This document shows positions 9,585 through 18,652 of a DNA stretch of 64,000 bases, one piece after another. Numbering within the stretch: position 1 is the stretch's first letter; each line of letters starts with the position of its first letter. A program made the position numbers and the translations under genes. Source of the DNA: Aliiroseovarius sediminis (GTDB lineage: Bacteria > Pseudomonadota > Alphaproteobacteria > Rhodobacterales > Rhodobacteraceae); the NCBI RefSeq assembly GCF_022678485.1, contig NZ_JALBYP010000025.1, forward strand, positions 1 through 64,000, read 5' to 3'. Under the pieces are notes generated by a model. The model worked only from the letters and a program-made list of their open reading frames with translations, was not told the DNA's origin and made no database searches.

Positions 9585-10149
9585 GAATGGTTGGAAAATA
9601 ATCCGCTGGTGAAATCTGTATTTGATTTAGGGTTTCATCTGCAGGGGTCAGTAGCTTGATGTCTGGACCAATTGGGGTTGAGGATACAAACATCCCATTC
9701 AGCGTCGCGGCCTGCCGGATCGCCATGACACCTTGCAAAGTCGGGTCATCAAAAGACGCAGCCACAACCCGACCGTTCATCAAGCCACGCATAATCGTGT
9801 GGCTGATATAGGTGGAAAGCAACAAGGGTTGCGGCAGATCGGTCCTGGTTGCACGCAACCCGATGGCGGCCTCAACAGCGGGAGCGCTGCCGATCAGATA
9901 ATCAGCGTCAGGATGACGTTGAGCGCGGTTTCGACCAAGTTCAATTGTTGCCGAATGCCGGTATCTGCGCCGAACACGTCGAAAATTGTGACCGCGCTGT
10001 CGACAAGACCGTCGCGCAATCCTTTTTCAAGCGGTCCCGGCGGCCGCTGCCGGGGACCAAAGTGCGCCACAAAGCGCGAGGGCCACGATTAAACAGACCG
10101 CGGCTGCCCCGTAATGTCTTTTTATAAAACGAACGAGATTTGACACGCG
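9580..10149 (-). pseudogene. torT: torT remnant (periplasmic TMAO-sensing protein)
   Basis: The minus strand shows a signal-peptide-like start (VSNLVRFIKRHYGAAAV then a hydrophobic stretch to AAAAG) near 10149-10030. After frame breaks it continues with IGSAPAVEAAIGL and then STYISHTIMRGLMNGRVV down to an intact-looking C-terminus at 9580. This order matches TorT, the periplasmic-binding-like partner of the TorS sensor kinase that detects trimethylamine N-oxide. The central part is missing and the frame changes at least once. It is divergent to the torS remnant, as torT is near torS in functional tor loci. I infer a dead gene. Confidence 0.6.
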
Positions 10150-10171
10150 GCTGATACAGATCCTTTCTGCC

Positions 10172-10692
10172 ATGGCGGCGTTGGCCATCATGGTGGGTGT
10201 GGCTGCGATTGGCGTCAACCGCTACTTGGTGCGCACTCATGGTGATCTGATTCAGACCAGCCTGCCAGCGATGGAACTGGTGAGTCGGATAGGTGCATCA
10301 GTTGAGGTGGTTGGAACGCTTGCCACGGCTTTTGTTCAGGCGGACACGTGCGAAGATCTTGACCGCATTACTGTTGCCCTTCAGGCGACGGTGAAAAACA
10401 TCGAAGCCGGTGCACAAGAGCTTGCAGCTATAAGCCCAATGCCGCCAGAGCCTGCGTTGGAAATACGGGCGGGCGTGATTGTCGCGCAGGTGGCAAGAAA
10501 CGGTCACGAGGCGCTTCGGCTTGCCCGGCGACTTACAGAACAAACGCTAGAGATCGCGCGGGTCGGCGCACGGCTGGACGCCGTGATCGAGGCGGAAACC
10601 GACCTTGCCCGTCTCAGGATAACGTCGGGTATTATGGACATCTATTCGGAACTCAACGCAAACATGCGCCCGGCATTGGATGCGCTGATTAT
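10172..10692 (+). pseudogene. torS: torS remnant (TMAO sensor kinase, N-terminal sensor part only)
   Basis: About 170 residues read as the N-terminal region of a TorS-type hybrid sensor: a membrane segment (LAIMVGVAAIGVNRYLV) followed by a helical sensor domain with repeated Ala/Glu-rich helices. Homology extends a little upstream in the same frame (FDTRLIQILSA), but no good start codon is there. At about 10690 the sequence jumps into the middle of torA in another frame. The HAMP, kinase, receiver and Hpt domains, plus torR and the torA start, were therefore lost in one deletion. The frame stays open to 10933 only as an accidental read-through into torA. Confidence 0.65.
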
Positions 10693-12917
10693 CCGATGGT
10701 GCGCAAATCCTATTTGGAAGGCTGGGAACCCGGCGGCACCAAACCGGAACTGCGCGGCAAGGAAGAATATGTCCGCGTCGATTGGGACACGGCTTGGAGC
10801 TTGGCCGCCAAAGCCCTGCTGGACACCGCCACAAACCACGGCAACGAAGCCATCTTCAGCTCGTCCTATGGCGGCTGGTCGAACGCTGGTTCGTTCCGCC
10901 CCAACGTGCTTCAGGGTCGTCCGATCAACCTGATCGGCGGTTGCACCAACACCGCTGGCGACTGGTCGGCCGGTGCCGGTCAGGTCCTTCTGCCCCGAGT
11001 GATCGACGATATGGAGGTCTATTCCGGCCAGACCGCTTGGGAAGTCATCCGCGACAATACCGAGGTCTTCGTGCTGGTCGGCTGTGACCCGATCAAGAAC
11101 AACCGCGTCGAATATCGTGTGGCTGACCACGGCATGTACGGTCCTTGGGAACACATTCGCGATGCGGGCGTCAAGTTCATCTCGATCAACCCGCAGCGGA
11201 CAGCATCGGACGAATACCTTGACGCCGAATGGCTTAAGATCGTTCCCAATACCGATACCGCGCTGTTCCTTGCCATGGCTTATCACGTTCTGGAAAACGG
11301 TCTTGAAGACCGCGAATACATGGACAGATACACCGTCGGCGCCGACAAGTGGATCGCTTATGTCAATGGCGAAGACGACGGCACGCCGAAAACACCGGCT
11401 TGGGCAGCAGCCATCACTGGCATTGATGAGGCCAAGATCAAGGAACTGGCCGAACGGCTTGCCACGTCTAACACGCAGGTTGCCGGCTCTTGGGCCATTC
11501 AGCGTACGCAGCACGGCGAAATGGCCTATTGGTCGCTTGTCAACTTTCAGGCTCTGACCGGCAAGATCGGCAAACCGGGCTCGGGCGTTGGCTTCTCGTG
11601 GCACTATGGCAACGACGGCATGCCGCAGGGCGGCAACCGCACACCGGTGGGCATGAGCCAAGGGCGCAACTTCGTCAAGAAGGTCGAAACCATCGTCAGT
11701 GTTGACGTCTGGCGGACGGCGGCAACCCGTTGGGTCGACATCGTTCTGCCAGCCGCCTCGACGCTGGAACAGGACGACATCACGTCGGGCGGGACCTACT
11801 CGAACGACAAGATCTATACGATGAAGAAGGTGATCGAGCCGGTTGGCGAAAGCCTGCCCGACTATGAAATCTTCGGAGGCCTCGCCGACAAACTGGGTCT
11901 CTGGATGCAGTTCACCGAAGGTGAAGACAAGATGTATCACATCAAGCTTGCCTACGAAGCTTCTGGCGCTGCACAAGAGGTGCCGTTCGAAGAATTCTGG
12001 GAAAAAGGCTATGCTCGGATGCCGGTGCCGGATGCGGCCCGCAAGTGGACCCGCCACGGCGCGTTTTACTAAGACCCCGAAGGCACACCGTTGCACACCG
12101 ACTCCGGCAAGATCGAGATGTTCTCGGAAAGCATTTCGGGCATGGATATCGAGGATTGCCCCGGTATGCCGGTCTGGATGGAAAAACACGAGTATCTCGG
12201 CAACGCGAAAGAAGGGCAGCTGCATGTCGTCTCGCCTCACCCGTGGTACCGCCTGCACAGCCAGATGGACCAATCCGAGAAACTGCGTGGTCTCTATAAG
12301 ATCCAGGGCCGCGAGCCGGTTCGGATCAACACCCAAGATGCTGCCGACCGCGGCATCGAAAATGGTGATCTGGTCGAACTTTACAACGATCGCGGCACCG
12401 TGATCGTCGGGGCTGTCATCAGCGATGACATCATGCCGGGTGTGGTCTCGCTCTATGAAGGGGCATGGCCGTCGCTTGACAGCAAGGGGCGTTGCAACTC
12501 GGGTCTGGTCAACTTCCTGACCTCGACGCAGCGGTCCTCGGGGCTGGCGCAGGCAACCACAGCGAACACCGTGCTGTGCGAGATGCGCAAATGTGAAGAC
12601 GCCGAAGGTCCGAACATGGCCTATGAAAAACCGGCCATCATCGAGAACATGGAAATTGCAGCCATCGATGACGAAGCCGTTGGGGCCGAACGTCTGGAAG
12701 CGCTGACCGAGGCACTTTACGCCGACATGACCCCCGGTGAAAAAATGTTCTTCGAACGCTGCACCGTTTGCCACGCCCCGCGCGATGTGACGCACTAGAC
12801 GAAGCAGCAATGGAAGGGCATGTGCCGTCCATGTTCGAACGGGCCGGTCTTGAACAAGGCGAACGAGATCTGGTCATGGATTACCTGATGAAGAACGCGG
12901 CCGACGCTGCGACCTGA
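10690..12917 (+). pseudogene. torA: torA-type molybdopterin S/N-oxide reductase with heme tail, disrupted
   Basis: One frame from about 10690 encodes the central and C-terminal parts of a TorA/DorA reductase. Examples are FSSSYGGWSNAGSF, GCTNTAGDWSAGAG (next to the Mo-ligand Ser region) and WTATARMADIVLP-like WRTAATRWVDIVLP. Defects seen: no N-terminus or signal peptide; an internal deletion of roughly 100 codons at GMSQGRN/FVKKVE (about 11670); an in-frame TAA at 12070-12072; a TAG at 12796-12798 just after the heme motif CTVCH; and a frameshift near 12820. The tail ending at 12917 looks like a TorC/DorC-type cytochrome c domain. Whether it was originally fused to the reductase I cannot tell. 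Not functional. Confidence 0.85.
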
Positions 12918-12933
12918 TTTGGCAAACAAAAAC

Positions 12934-12958
12934 GAGAGGCCGGTATATCCGGCCTCTC
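12934..12958 (+). terminator. Hairpin after the torA remnant
   Basis: GAGAGGCCGG (12934-12943) pairs perfectly with CCGGCCTCTC (12949-12958) around a five-base loop. It lies 17 bases after the old stop of the tor cytochrome domain. The stem is strong and GC-rich, but the following tract has few Ts, so this is probably the original terminator of the tor operon, now a relic. Confidence 0.6.
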
Positions 12959-13464
12959 ACTCTGATCCCCCGACAGACAAATAAGAAGCGGCAGATACAC
13001 CTCGTTCGTCTTGCCGGTGGCTGCGGTTGCGATAGCGTCTCGCCACCCTCCGACCTTATGAACGTTACCCAAGCTGCTATCCTTGCATTGGAACAAGTTT
13101 CGCAAATCGGGGATAACCATTCTGTTTTTCGGGAAAAATGCGCTGGGCCGGACCACCGCCAAAGCCATATTCCCCCCATGCCGGTAGCGTTGGCGCGTCA
13201 GGTCGACGTGGATGAGACCGAACTGGGAATTTCTCCGATGCCCCCAAGCCACCATCGCTGTCTTTGTTGGATATGCGCGCCGGATCATTGGTTGGTGTGC
13301 CCGCCGCACAGCACACGCAGGCTTTGTGCTGGGTGCCTTGGGACAGGCTATCCATCAACGCAGGTCAGCCCAGGATCAAATGGTGCATCTACTCGAAGCG
13401 CGAATGCAATGTTTACGATTAAGTATACCGAGCCATTGGTAGAGGCCAAAATCGCACGCTTTCG
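12959..13464. other. Gene-free stretch between torA remnant and IS3 fragment
   Basis: I see no convincing gene. A minus-strand frame around 13180-13260 contains FGLIHVDLTRQ, which faintly recalls the end of GH1 beta-glucosidases, but the neighbouring residues do not follow the family. Confidence 0.4.
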
Positions 13465-13710
13465 TTGGAAGCGTCGGGGGGGTCTAATGACAACACCTTG
13501 GCTGATACGATCAACAATGGCCTGTTCAAAGCTGCGGTCATCCACCGACGTGGTCCTTGGCGCAGCTTTGAGTCCGTTGAACACACTACCCTCCAAGGGA
13601 TCGACTGGTTCAACAACCGCTGCCCTCTGGAACCTATCCGAAATACCCCGCCAGCAGAAGCCGACGCAAACTTCTACGCAGCTCTGGAACGATCAGACAC
13701 CGCCGCTTAA
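13465..13710 (+). mobile_element. IS3-family orfB C-terminal fragment
   Basis: The 81-residue frame contains GGSNDNTLADTIN, HRRGPWRSFESVE, IDWFNN and PPAEADANFYAALE. This is the C-terminal end of the IS3 OrfB integrase, including the region around the last catalytic Glu. The upstream two thirds of orfB are missing. It is of the same kind as the orfA piece at 9.1-9.6 kb but in the opposite orientation. Confidence 0.8.
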
Positions 13711-14149
13711 TGAACACAAATCCGCCTTCAACAAACTTGGCGCGGTTAAGTGTTGCAGGCGGCTGTCACCATCAAGATATTCTACGATGAATCCCTTGTT
13801 CTCCTTGTCGAGGTTTAGGTCGGCGGTCCATTCCGTTTGGCTTTCGAAGGTGCGCTAGATGGTCTCTTAGGCAAGGTTGCCTGTGGTGATGGTGGTGGTG
13901 CGTGCGCGTTGCAGTTGGTCGCGGTGGAGGCAGGCCTGCTCAACCAAGTTGCCGTGCCGCCCAGTTTGCTCAGGATGCGCACGTCTTCATTCGGCGAGGG
14001 GCCCACGACCTCGTCCGTTTCCTGTCCGAACTTGCGCATCTCGGCCATGACGATATAGGCAGACACCTCTGCGGCAGTGGTGCCTTGCCCTTGGTGACCC
14101 TATGCGGTCTTTCAGTTCAGTGGGTCAGGCGCTATTGATTGCGTTGGAC
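13711..14149. other. Gene-free stretch downstream of the IS3 fragment
   Basis: I see no gene I can support. A minus-strand frame (14066-13815) beginning VSAYIVMAEMRKFGQ is open for 80 residues but ends in low-complexity Pro/Ala/Ser sequence and matches no family I know. Confidence 0.4.
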
Positions 14150-15064
14150 TTATATCTGGTTGATGATGAAATCAGGCGTGATTGCTGACCGGCCGATGGC
14201 TGCGCCTGCGTCCATGCCAGCCAACAACCCGTGGTCCATCACCAGCGCCGTGGCAAAGCCCATGTGTCGTCCGCCCAGTACGTCGGTGTGCAGCGTGTCG
14301 CCCACCATTAAAACGCGGGCTGGGGGTAGGGCGGGGTCGTGGCGCGCCAGCGCCAGGTCGAAAATCTCGGGAAATGGTTTGCCCAGAAAACGTGGTGCAA
14401 TGCCAGTGGCGTCCGCCAGTTGGTGCGCAAAGAAGCCCGGTTCGCGCGACAACCCGCCTTCGCGGGGGGCGACGATGTCAGGGTTCCCCACGATGACAGG
14501 GCGGGGACGCGCGCGCAGGGACGCGTCGAGCATCGCTTGCCGCGCATCGGTCCAGCCATCAGCGCCGATCAGCAAAAAGCCCTCGGCCGCATCATAGGCG
14601 GCGGGGTCATCGCCAAGAACATACGCGTCGATGCCGGTCAGGTCGTCGGTGCCGTTGGCGGCGTTCAGCATCATGCCCCACTTCAGCGGCGGTGCGTCGG
14701 CCAGATGGGCCAGCAGCGCTTCGCGGCTTGTGACGACCTCGGTGGGGCCGAAATCGAAACCCAGACGCTCGTAGCGCCCCATCATCCGCGACTTGGGATA
14801 CCCGGCGGAATTAGACACTACCATGACCCGCTTGCCCATTGCGCGAAGGGCGGCGATCCTGTCTGCCGCGCCGTCAATCGGCGTCTCGCCTACGTTCAGA
14901 ACGCCGTAAGCATCGAACAGGATCAGGTCGAACGGGGCCACAATGTTTTCCAGTGACAAGGCGATTTTGGGTTGTGTGTCGAACGTGGCGTCGGGCAGTC
15001 GGTGACGGACAGAAACATAAGCGTCAAACGCAGTGTCGGCGTCTGTTGTCATCATCTGATCCAC
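14150..15064 (-). CDS. HAD-superfamily class IIA hydrolase (TIGR01459-like)
   Basis: A 304-residue haloacid-dehalogenase phosphatase. Motif I is LFDAYGVLNVGETP (about residue 50; nucleophile Asp then Ala-Tyr instead of the usual D-x-D). Motif II is VMVVSNSAG. Motif III lies around LGKPFPEIFDLAL and motif IV is VLMVGDTLHTDVLGG. This matches the HAD-IIA family of alphaproteobacteria whose substrate is unknown. It is the last gene of the phnD-phnC-phnE-phnE operon, 11 bases after the second permease, so it probably dephosphorylates the imported compound or a product of it. The downstream side is IS debris. Confidence 0.8.
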   Translation of the reverse strand: MDQMMTTDADTAFDAYVSVRHRLPDATFDTQPKIALSLENIVAPFDLILFDAYGVLNVGETPIDGAADRIAALRAMGKRVMVVSNSAGYPKSRMMGRYERLGFDFGPTEVVTSREALLAHLADAPPLKWGMMLNAANGTDDLTGIDAYVLGDDPAAYDAAEGFLLIGADGWTDARQAMLDASLRARPRPVIVGNPDIVAPREGGLSREPGFFAHQLADATGIAPRFLGKPFPEIFDLALARHDPALPPARVLMVGDTLHTDVLGGRHMGFATALVMDHGLLAGMDAGAAIGRSAITPDFIINQI

Positions 15065-15075
15065 GGCGCGCGCCC

Positions 15076-15885
15076 TTACAAGATGCGGCGGCGCAGGAAG
15101 GCCGACACGACCTCGCCCAGCACCACAAGCGCAAGGATAGCAAGCAGAACCATCGCCGCTTCGGGCCAGTTGAACGTATCAATCGCGCCCTGCAGGATGA
15201 TGCCGATCCCGCCCGCGCCGACCAGGCCCAGCACGGTGGATTCGCGCAGGTTGATATCCCAGCGCAGGATTGCGACGGCCCAGAAGGTCGGCATGACTTG
15301 CGGGATGATCGCATAGACGATCACCTTGAAACGGGATGCGCCGGTGGCCTCAAGCGCCTCGACGGGGCGTTTGTCGATCTCTTCGATCGCCTCGCCCAGC
15401 AGCTTGCCGATAAAGCCGATGGACCGGAACATGATGGCCAGAATTCCGGCCACCACGCCGGGGCCGAAGATCGCCACGAACAGCAGCGCCCAGATGATCG
15501 TGTTCACCGAACGCGAGGTGACAAGGATCAACCGCCCCAGCCACAGGGTCGCGCGGTTGGGGGTGGTGTTCTGCGCCGCCAGATAAGCGACGGGCAGGGA
15601 CACCACGACGCCAAGCGCCGTCGCAAACGTGGCGATGTTCACCGTTTCCAGCAGCACGCGCAGGATGGCGCCCAAATTGCTGGGGTCGGGCGGATACATC
15701 CGGCCCAGAAGGTCGCCCATCTGCTCGGGCGCGTCCCAGACCCAAACCCAGATCACATCAATTGAACCCAGCGCCCAAGCCAGCAGCAGAGCGCTGAGGG
15801 CGAAAGCCGCATATCGCTGCATTCGCTGCTTGAAGGTGAACCGCGACCAGTCCTCGCGCCCGAATTTTTCGGCAATCGTGCTCAT
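15076..15885 (-). CDS. phnE: Phosphonate-type ABC transporter permease (PhnE family)
   Basis: A 269-residue inner-membrane protein with about six hydrophobic segments and the permease EAA-like loop near VEALEATGASRFKVIVYAI. The family signature around NLRESTVLGLVGAGGIGIIL is typical of PhnE. Its start overlaps the other permease gene by four bases (ATGA type). With the second PhnE it likely forms a heterodimeric channel for a phosphonate, phosphite or organophosphate. Confidence 0.85.
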   Translation of the reverse strand: MSTIAEKFGREDWSRFTFKQRMQRYAAFALSALLLAWALGSIDVIWVWVWDAPEQMGDLLGRMYPPDPSNLGAILRVLLETVNIATFATALGVVVSLPVAYLAAQNTTPNRATLWLGRLILVTSRSVNTIIWALLFVAIFGPGVVAGILAIMFRSIGFIGKLLGEAIEEIDKRPVEALEATGASRFKVIVYAIIPQVMPTFWAVAILRWDINLRESTVLGLVGAGGIGIILQGAIDTFNWPEAAMVLLAILALVVLGEVVSAFLRRRIL

Positions 15886-16676
15886 CCGATGCGCTTTCTT
15901 ATCATGCCGCTGACCCCTTCCGAGATCAGGATCGCACCCACTATGACAATGGTGATGGCCAGCGCGAAGTCATAGTCATAACGCCCGAAGGCGTTGGCAA
16001 GTGTCGCGCCAATCCCGCCCGCACCGACGATGCCCACCACCGCCGATGCGCGCAGGTTGGAATCAAGCTGATAGATCGACAGGCCGATCTGGCGCGGCAT
16101 GATCTGCGGGAAGATCGCGTAGACTAAAGTCGAGAGATAGGGCGCACCGGCAGCGCGCATCGCCTCGACCTGGCCGAAGTCGATTTCCTCGATCCGTTCG
16201 GCCAGCATTTTGGCGACGAAGCCGATGGAGTAAACAATCAGGGTCAGCACGCCAGCGAAGGGGCCAAAGCCCACCGCCTTCACGAAGATGATCGCGACGA
16301 TCACCGGGTGAAAGCTGCGCGCGATGATGATGATCGCCCGCCCAAGGTAATAGATCGGCAAGGGTGCGATATTGCGTGCGGCCATGAAGGCAATCGGGAT
16401 CGACAATGCCACACCACCCGCCGTGGCCAGCAGCGCGATCTTGAGGCTTTCCAGAAACCCGTCGATCAACAGCCCGCTGCGTTCGAAACTGGGGGGGAAG
16501 GCGCCGCCGAAAATCCGCTTGGCCCGCCCCAAGCCGTCGGCGACCCGTTCCCAGTTGATCGGCATGCTGGCGCCCACCCAGACGATATAGGTGATCACAC
16601 CAAGATAAACGGCCCAACGAAGCCAACGGTTGGCAATGAAGGGCGGTTTGCGCCATGTGTCGGGGGCATCGCTCAT
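15882..16676 (-). CDS. phnE: Phosphonate-type ABC transporter permease (PhnE family)
   Basis: A 264-residue permease paralogous to its neighbour, again with about six hydrophobic segments. It has the loop VEAMRAAGAPYLSTLVYAI and the tail DSNLRASAVVGIVGAGGIG. It overlaps phnC by four bases and the next permease by four, which shows a tightly packed operon. Having two PhnE genes is common in alphaproteobacterial phosphonate-type systems. No C-P lyase or phosphonatase lies in the window, so the transported compound is open. Confidence 0.85.
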   Translation of the reverse strand: MSDAPDTWRKPPFIANRWLRWAVYLGVITYIVWVGASMPINWERVADGLGRAKRIFGGAFPPSFERSGLLIDGFLESLKIALLATAGGVALSIPIAFMAARNIAPLPIYYLGRAIIIIARSFHPVIVAIIFVKAVGFGPFAGVLTLIVYSIGFVAKMLAERIEEIDFGQVEAMRAAGAPYLSTLVYAIFPQIMPRQIGLSIYQLDSNLRASAVVGIVGAGGIGATLANAFGRYDYDFALAITIVIVGAILISEGVSGMIRKRIG

Positions 16677-17449
16677 GACGCTTCTTTCATGTCCGTGCTG
16701 CGATCGGCATGGGGGCTGCCGGAATAGATTTGGTCCATTGCTTCTTGATCAAGGCTGTCGGGTTTGTCGTCGAAGATGATCCGGCCATAGCGCATCCCGA
16801 CGATGCGGTCGGTGTAAATCTTGGCCTCATTCACGTTGTGGATGTTGATCAGCACTGGCAGTTTCAATTCGCCGGCCAGATCGCGCAGCAATCCCATGAT
16901 CTGCTCGGACGTCTTGGGGTCCAGCGACGCGGTCGGTTCGTCCGCCAGCAGGATTTCGGGGTCTTGCATCAGTGCCCGTACCACGCCGACGCGTTGCCGT
17001 TCACCGCCTGACAGCTCATCCGCGCGCTTGTCCGCGTAATGGGCGATGCCGACCCGCTCCATCAACTCAAAGGCGCGGCGAATGTCTTTCTTAGGATAGC
17101 GCCGCATAACCGCCGCCCAAGTCGAGATATAGCCCAGCCGTCCTGACTGCACGTTCTCCATCACCGTCAACCGATCAACCAGATTGAAGCTCTGGAACAC
17201 CATCCCGATCTTGCGCCGGGCGGCACGTAGCTCGCGGCCTTGCAGGGTGGTCAGTTCGGTTCCGTTCAACACGATACTGCCCGAGGTCGGCTCCACCAGT
17301 CGGTTGATGCAGCGCAGAAGCGTTGACTTTCCTGCTCCCGACGAGCCGATGATGGACACGACGCTTTCGCCCTCGATCGTCAGGTCGAGGTTTTTCAGAA
17401 CCGGGTCGCCCTTGCCGTAGCGTTTGACCAGGTCGGTGATTTTCAACAT
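16673..17449 (-). CDS. phnC: Phosphonate-type ABC transporter ATPase (PhnC family)
   Basis: A 258-residue ATPase. Walker A is GSSGAGKSTLLRCIN, the signature is LSGGERQRVGVVRAL and Walker B is ILLADEPTASLD. I chose the ATG at 17449 (MLKITDLVKRYGKGD) because the longer frame adds 32 residues with no family resemblance. It energises uptake through the two PhnE permeases. The order phnD-phnC-phnE-phnE is the usual one. Confidence 0.9.
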   Translation of the reverse strand: MLKITDLVKRYGKGDPVLKNLDLTIEGESVVSIIGSSGAGKSTLLRCINRLVEPTSGSIVLNGTELTTLQGRELRAARRKIGMVFQSFNLVDRLTVMENVQSGRLGYISTWAAVMRRYPKKDIRRAFELMERVGIAHYADKRADELSGGERQRVGVVRALMQDPEILLADEPTASLDPKTSEQIMGLLRDLAGELKLPVLINIHNVNEAKIYTDRIVGMRYGRIIFDDKPDSLDQEAMDQIYSGSPHADRSTDMKEAS

Positions 17450-17504
17450 ATGCTGACTCCTTGATGGGGCCGATACCATTGCACCGGCCCCGGACATGCA
17501 GGTC

Positions 17505-18479
17505 TTATTCCGCCGCGAGGCCTTCGGGCGTGTATTCGACGCCATTTGCCCGTTGAATTTGGCGGATCACTTTCCACTGGTCCTTATAGGTGATCGGAAT
17601 GAACTTGCTGACGCCAGTAAATTCCTCGCCCAAGGCCGTGCCTGCGAAATCGAAGCTGAAGAAGGCTTCTTCGATCTTCTCTTTCAACTCCGGTGCCAGA
17701 TCGTGGGCATAGCCATAGGACGTCGTCGGGAAGGGGTCGCTTTCCCACACGATGCGCACATCTTCGGGGTCATAAAGCCCGCGTTCGGCCATCCGGTCGA
17801 CAACCTCGGATGCCACCGGGGCCGCGTCATAGTCACCTGCCACGACGCCCAGCATCGACTGGTCATGCGACCCGGAATAGGTCACTTCGTAGTCCTGATC
17901 GGGCACAACGCCAAGATCGGGGAACAGGGCGCGCGGCGCAAGGTTACCCGAGTTCGACGTGGGCGAGGTGTGCGCGATGCGCTTGCCCGCCATATCCGGG
18001 ACTTCTTTGATATCGCTGTCGGCTTGCGTGTAGATTTGCAGCTTGTAACCAAACTGCCCGTCATCCCCGCCCATGATCGCAAAGGGCACCGCACCGGCAA
18101 GGTTTACGGCAAACGGCGTGGGGCCAGTGGAAAAGCCTGCGATATGCAGACGGCCCGAGCGCATCGCTTCGACCTCGGCCGAGTTTGACTGCACGGCGAA
18201 GAACTGCACGTCCTTGCCGGTCACTTCCTCAAGATGTTCGATGAACGGGTTCCAGATGTCTTCGTAAATCGCCGGGTCTTCCACCGGCGTATAGGCGAAG
18301 ACGAGCGTGTCGGGATTTTTCAGCGCGCTTTCGTCCGCCGGCGCGTCGGCGACCAGATCGCCGTCTGCATCCGTGTATTGGCTGTCCAGCGCCGCCATTT
18401 CGTCCTGCGCCATCGCCGCGCTTGCGACCAAGGCGGCCGCCGCCAGCAACGATGTTCCCAATGCTGTTTGTTTGTGCAT
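17505..18479 (-). CDS. phnD: Phosphonate-type ABC transporter substrate-binding protein (PhnD family)
   Basis: A 324-residue periplasmic protein with a signal peptide ending near AAMAQ (residues 1-25). PhnD-family landmarks are FAYTPVEDPAIYEDIWNPF, SGRLHIAGFSTGP and the phosphate-binding stretch AHTSPTSNSGNLAPRALF. A good ribosome site (GGAGG) precedes the ATG. It is the first gene of the operon and is divergent to a DeoR-type regulator. Family members bind 2-aminoethylphosphonate, phosphite, hypophosphite or related compounds; which one cannot be read from the sequence. Confidence 0.88.
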   Translation of the reverse strand: MHKQTALGTSLLAAAALVASAAMAQDEMAALDSQYTDADGDLVADAPADESALKNPDTLVFAYTPVEDPAIYEDIWNPFIEHLEEVTGKDVQFFAVQSNSAEVEAMRSGRLHIAGFSTGPTPFAVNLAGAVPFAIMGGDDGQFGYKLQIYTQADSDIKEVPDMAGKRIAHTSPTSNSGNLAPRALFPDLGVVPDQDYEVTYSGSHDQSMLGVVAGDYDAAPVASEVVDRMAERGLYDPEDVRIVWESDPFPTTSYGYAHDLAPELKEKIEEAFFSFDFAGTALGEEFTGVSKFIPITYKDQWKVIRQIQRANGVEYTPEGLAAE

Positions 18480-18553
18480 TTTTATTCCTCCCAGTTTGTC
18501 GTGTCTGGGCCCGGCTCGCCGGGCTCAGTCGCAAGCGATGACACCACCGATAT

Positions 18554-18593
18554 TTGCGATATGCAAGATAAATTCTCTGGAAATTTTGGAAAT
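18554..18593. promoter_or_regulatory. Candidate operator region between phnD and the DeoR gene
   Basis: The 170-base divergent intergenic region holds an inverted repeat TTGC(18554)-N5-GCAA(18566) and a direct repeat GGAAAT (18579 and 18588). DeoR proteins usually bind such repeats next to their own gene. The assignment rests only on position and symmetry. Confidence 0.3.
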
Positions 18594-18652
18594 CCAAAGT
18601 AAACCTATGGCTGGACTGGCTACGATGGCGATACCTTGGGAGCGGCAGACCC

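Noticed and set aside
10642-12810. Minus-strand open frame of 722 codons opposite torA
   Set aside because: It is the antisense of a well-recognised molybdoenzyme sequence, has His/Phe/Arg-rich composition typical of a shadow frame, and shows no domain.
13180-13260. Possible end of a GH1 beta-glucosidase on the minus strand
   Set aside because: Only about 11 residues (FGLIHVDLTRQ) resemble the family and the following residues do not fit.
13815-14066. Minus-strand frame of 83 codons downstream of the HAD gene
   Set aside because: No family match, low-complexity tail, and no ribosome site; not supported as a gene.
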